Of a DNA stretch of 7,309 bases, positions 5,546-7,309 are shown piece by piece; positions within the stretch are counted from its first letter, which is position 1; every line of letters begins with the position of its first letter. Below the pieces are notes generated by a model. The model searched no databases and had not been told where the DNA came from. It saw nothing but the letters and a program-made list of their open reading frames with translations. Location of the stretch: positions 1 through 7,309 of the forward strand of contig DEIC01000087.1 of the NCBI GenBank assembly GCA_002352285.1, in the 5' to 3' direction. The position numbers were made by a program, and so were the translations under genes. The DNA is from Alphaproteobacteria bacterium UBA2784 (GTDB lineage Bacteria; Pseudomonadota; Alphaproteobacteria; Micropepsales; Micropepsaceae).

Positions 5546-6112
5546 ATGCGCATTGCATGTCTTCTGTCTGCCATTGTAATTGCCGCTCTGGCTGCGCCTG
5601 TGCACGCGACCACGGTTGCACCCGCGCCAGAGGCATCAGGCGATGCGACAGTTTTCGAAGCGGGCAAGTATCATTGCAACGGATGGATTCCGCAGATCAC
5701 GCCCGACGGGCTGGAGGCGACAGTAACCGGAGGCTGCATGCTGCTGCAGCTGGGCTCAGCCATCCGCCCGGAACCCGGCAACTTCTTTGGTTGTCACATG
5801 ACGCTGCCCGGCATACCGGGAACAGGAACCATTCAGGTCGAAACCCAATGGCGCTTTCCCGCGCCGGGCATTCAGCACCCGGTTACGGGCGAATTTTCGC
5901 GCGTTGCCAACGGGACTGAAAAGATGGCCGCGGGCAGCGATTTCCTGATGATCTATCGCTTTGACTATCCCGGTGAGCTGGTCGAAGGCGTCTGGATGTT
6001 CGAGGCCCGCCTTGACGGCCGCGCGGTTGCCAGCTGCTGCTTCAACGTGACGAGCGCCCCCGGCGCAGTCTCCTCGTCGCCCGTCGCCGCCTGCTCAACA
6101 CCCACCAGCTGA
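5546..6112 (+). CDS. Exported DUF3859-type protein, copy 2
   Basis: Also exactly 188 residues, aligning to copy 1 without a gap; by hand count 118 of 188 positions are identical (about 63%). The start at 5546 fits a signal peptide (MRIACLLSAIVIAALAAPVHA, likely cut after Ala21) and a Shine-Dalgarno TAGG that overlaps the stop codon of copy 1; the open frame reaches back to 5417 but that part overlaps copy 1. All six mature cysteines of copy 1 are kept at the same positions, plus Cys5 inside the signal peptide. The DUF3859 blocks VETQWRFPAPGI and FDYPGELVEGVW are intact. The pair is a tandem duplication; differences cluster in the N-terminal half, which may reflect divergence in binding specificity (inference). 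Translation is probably coupled to copy 1. Confidence 0.82.
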   Translation: MRIACLLSAIVIAALAAPVHATTVAPAPEASGDATVFEAGKYHCNGWIPQITPDGLEATVTGGCMLLQLGSAIRPEPGNFFGCHMTLPGIPGTGTIQVETQWRFPAPGIQHPVTGEFSRVANGTEKMAAGSDFLMIYRFDYPGELVEGVWMFEARLDGRAVASCCFNVTSAPGAVSSSPVAACSTPTS

Positions 6113-6154
6113 ACGTTTTCCGCGTGACGTTTTCTGCGTGACGTTTTCTGCGTG
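6113..6154 (+). repeat. Three tandem copies of a 14-bp repeat
   Basis: ACGTTTTCCGCGTG at 6113-6126 is followed directly by two copies of ACGTTTTCTGCGTG (6127-6140 and 6141-6154) and a partial ACG. The first copy begins right after the stop codon of the second DUF3859 gene, and the array ends 34 bp before the prfC start. The units differ by one base. It may be slippage or duplication, or repeated binding sites upstream of prfC. A 14-bp period would not place the sites on one helix face. Confidence 0.8.
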
Positions 6155-6188
6155 ACGGGCGCGCCGCCATCCGTTATTGACGCGGCGC

Positions 6189-7309
6189 ATGAATACGCTC
6201 GCTGATCCCAAAACCCCTGCCGAGGCCGCCGCCGCGCGGCGCACCTTTGCCATCATTTCGCACCCTGACGCGGGCAAGACGACGCTGACCGAGCATTTGC
6301 TGCTCAAGGGCGGCGCGATCCATCTCGCCGGCGAGGTCAAGGCCAAGGGCGACCGCCGCCGCGCGCGTTCCGACTGGATGAAGATCGAGCAGGATCGCGG
6401 CATCTCCGTCACAACCGCCGTGATGACGTTCCGTGCGGGCGGCGTGACGTTCAATCTTCTGGATACGCCGGGCCACGAAGATTTCAGCGAAGACACCTAT
6501 CGCACGCTTACCGCCGCTGACAGCGCCATCATGGTGCTCGACGCTGCCAAGGGCATCGAGGCGCAGACGCTCAAGCTGTTCGAGGTCTGCCGCCTGCGCG
6601 ACATTCCGATCATCACCTTCGTCAACAAGATGGACCGCGAGGCGCAAGACCCCATCGCGCTGCTTGATGAGGTGGCGTCAAAGCTCGCACTCGACTGCGT
6701 GCCGATGACCTGGCCCGTCGGCATGGGCCTCAATTTCCGTGGCGTCGCAGACATTGCATCCGGAAAATTCCTGCCCTTCCGGCGCGAGGGTGAGCCCGCC
6801 CCGCTGATGGATGCCGATGACGCATTGGCCAGGGGGCTGCTCTCACCCGCCGAGCGCAAGCAGATGGCGGATGATGTTGAGATGGTGCGTGGCCTTTATC
6901 CGGCCTTTGATGTTGCAGCCTATCGTGAGGGTCATCTGACGCCGGTTCTCTTTGGCAGCGCTTTGCGTGACTTCGGCGTGACCGAACTTCTTTCCGCCAT
7001 TGGCCGCTTTGCGCCGCCGCCGCGCGCCCAGCAGGCGGAAACGCGTCTGGTGAAGCCGGAAGAGGAGCGTGTCTCGGGCTTCGTGTTCAAGGTTCAGGCA
7101 AACATGGACCCCAACCACCGCGACCGCGTGGCCTTCATGCGCATTGCTTCAGGCCGCTTCAAGCGCGGCATGCGTCTGCGCCAGCCGCGCACAGGCAAAA
7201 CGGTCTCGGTGCATAATCCCATCCTCTTCTTTGCGCAGGATCGCGAGCTGGTGGATGAGGCCTGGCCCGGCGACATTATCGGCATTCCCAACCATGGCGT
7301 GTTGCGCGT
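6189..7309 (+). CDS. prfC: Peptide chain release factor 3 (N-terminal 373 codons, cut by window edge)
   Basis: A translational GTPase that recycles RF1/RF2 from the ribosome after termination. The GTP-binding motifs are intact: P-loop SHPDAGKTT (24-32), the switch-I region around RGISVTTAV, G3 DTPGHEDFSEDTYRT (92-106) and G4 NKMD (146-149). The start of domain II is seen at GFVFKVQANMDP (about 297-308). SHPDAGKTT and DTPGHEDFSEDTYRT are typical of RF3 and set it apart from EF-G. The frame is open to the window end and lacks about 150 residues compared with the E. coli protein (529). ATG 6189 gives the expected RF3 N-terminus with a short Ala-rich extension. No clear Shine-Dalgarno is visible upstream, so the start is well supported by homology but not by signal. 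It lies 76 bp after the DUF3859 pair, on the same strand. Confidence 0.96.
   Translation, partial: MNTLADPKTPAEAAAARRTFAIISHPDAGKTTLTEHLLLKGGAIHLAGEVKAKGDRRRARSDWMKIEQDRGISVTTAVMTFRAGGVTFNLLDTPGHEDFSEDTYRTLTAADSAIMVLDAAKGIEAQTLKLFEVCRLRDIPIITFVNKMDREAQDPIALLDEVASKLALDCVPMTWPVGMGLNFRGVADIASGKFLPFRREGEPAPLMDADDALARGLLSPAERKQMADDVEMVRGLYPAFDVAAYREGHLTPVLFGSALRDFGVTELLSAIGRFAPPPRAQQAETRLVKPEEERVSGFVFKVQANMDPNHRDRVAFMRIASGRFKRGMRLRQPRTGKTVSVHNPILFFAQDRELVDEAWPGDIIGIPNHGVLR

Overview
This GC-rich window reads as core chromosome of an alphaproteobacterium. The evidence is the company of families: a stand-alone DnaA-domain-IV protein next to a DUF6456 protein, a DUF5330-like small membrane protein, a DivJ-type cell-cycle histidine kinase and a DUF1491 protein, all mainly alphaproteobacterial. 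The set fits Hyphomicrobiales/Rhizobiales or a close relative best, but I cannot fix the genus. I saw no transposase, integrase, phage gene, CRISPR array, rRNA or tRNA.

Layout. 76-1234 (+): a two-gene unit of small DNA-binding-type proteins, a DnaA C-terminal-domain protein followed by a DUF6456 protein. Its leader holds repeats that can pair with the first Shine-Dalgarno. 1223-2070 (-): a MaoC-like hydratase gene, convergent with and overlapping the DUF6456 gene by 12 bp, preceded by a small membrane-anchored DUF5330-like gene. 2071-2413: a divergent control region with a CtrA-like site, two GANTC (CcrM) sites, a 15-bp palindrome and a GC-rich hairpin just before the kinase gene. 2414-4495 (+): the DivJ-like kinase, then a DUF1491 gene whose ATG touches the kinase stop codon. 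4496-4970: no gene, but a nested palindromic repeat of about 230 bp that can be drawn as two stacked four-way junctions. 4971-6112 (+): two tandem, equal-length, exported DUF3859 proteins that arose by duplication. 6113-6188: three perfect or near-perfect 14-bp tandem repeats. 6189-7309 (+): the first 373 codons of peptide chain release factor 3 (prfC), cut by the window edge.

How the parts may work together. The most coherent functional theme is cell-cycle control: a DivJ-type kinase with CtrA-like and CcrM-type sites in its control region, and elsewhere a protein carrying only the DNA-binding part of the replication initiator DnaA. The most unusual items are the nested cruciform repeat at 4560-4792, the paired leader elements, and the duplicated secreted cysteine-rich DUF3859 proteins. 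All motif and pairing statements come from reading by eye; no search or folding program was run.
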